Below, piece after piece: positions 63,884-64,000 of a DNA stretch of 64,000 nucleotides; the first letter of the stretch is position 1, and each line of letters begins with the position of its first letter. Made by a program: the position numbers and the translations under genes. Below the pieces are notes generated by a model. It saw only the letters and a program-made list of their open reading frames with translations. It was not told the DNA's origin and did no database searches. Source of the DNA: Ochotona curzoniae (Eukaryota; Chordata; Mammalia; Lagomorpha; Ochotonidae); assembly GCF_017591425.1 (NCBI RefSeq), contig NW_024466004.1:35900501-35964500 (forward strand), written 5' to 3'.

Positions 63884-64000
63884 TTGGGATTTGCGTTGTG
63901 GCATAGTCTTAGGTATAATGGAGTTAAGCTGCCTACCAGGCTGATTCTAACATACTATGCCAAAACCTAGTTCAAATCCCAGCTGTTCCACTTCCAATCC
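63884..64000 (+). mobile_element. Old C-repeat SINE, sense, cut by the window end
   Basis: GGGATTTGCGTTGTGGCATA head, AGTTAAGCTGCCTACCAGGC, CCCAGCTGTTCCACTTCCAA. Only the first ~117 bp is in the window. Confidence 0.75.

Overview
The window is ordinary mammalian euchromatin with two convergent, tail-to-tail protein-coding genes. On the + strand are the last 27 coding exons of DOP1A (DOPEY1), running from 1191 to a TGA at 49644-49646. On the - strand are the last 10 coding exons of PGM3, running from 62986 down to a TGA at 50578-50580. All exon boundaries were placed by GT/AG signals plus reading-frame continuity. Joined, they give 2050 residues of DOP1A without a break and 412 residues of PGM3 without a break. 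The promoters, first exons and N-termini of both genes lie outside the window. The same DOP1A/PGM3 pairing is known from human 6q14, so this is conserved synteny.

The organism is a lagomorph. About 40 copies of a tRNA-like C-repeat SINE (CSINE) litter the introns on both strands. The youngest copies begin GGGCCCGGCGCGGTGGCGCA and end in CCAATAAAAATAAATCTT plus an A-tail, a form I associate with pikas (Ochotona) rather than rabbit. The genus call is an inference; the order is well supported.

Layout. 1-1190: intron with one SINE. 1191-16172: DOP1A exons 1-8 of the window, with many SINEs. 16173-18171: the 2-kb DOP1A exon encoding the acidic and lysine-rich middle of the protein. 18172-30537: exons 10-18, with MER5A, old L1 and a lagomorph L1 3' end in the introns. 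30844-34002: a 3.16-kb minus-strand retroposon with target-site duplications, GC-rich degenerate repeats and two ~245-bp 5' monomers. 34500-45059: exons 19-26, including an intron with an L1 ORF2 relic pierced by three later insertions. 45060-49340: last DOP1A intron, with a possible cassette exon and a young inverted SINE pair. 49341-49646: DOP1A terminal coding exon. 49647-50577: the two 3' UTRs face or overlap each other. 50578-62986: PGM3. 62987-64000: PGM3 intron.

The two genes have no known joint function. DOP1A acts in endosome/Golgi membrane traffic with MON2. PGM3 makes GlcNAc-1-phosphate for UDP-GlcNAc. Their only visible interaction is the shared 3' border. I saw no prokaryotic system, CRISPR array, structured RNA gene or unknown multi-gene system. 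The best candidates for something new are the 3.16-kb composite retroposon, a SINE sitting against a PGM3 splice donor, and a possible in-frame DOP1A cassette exon.
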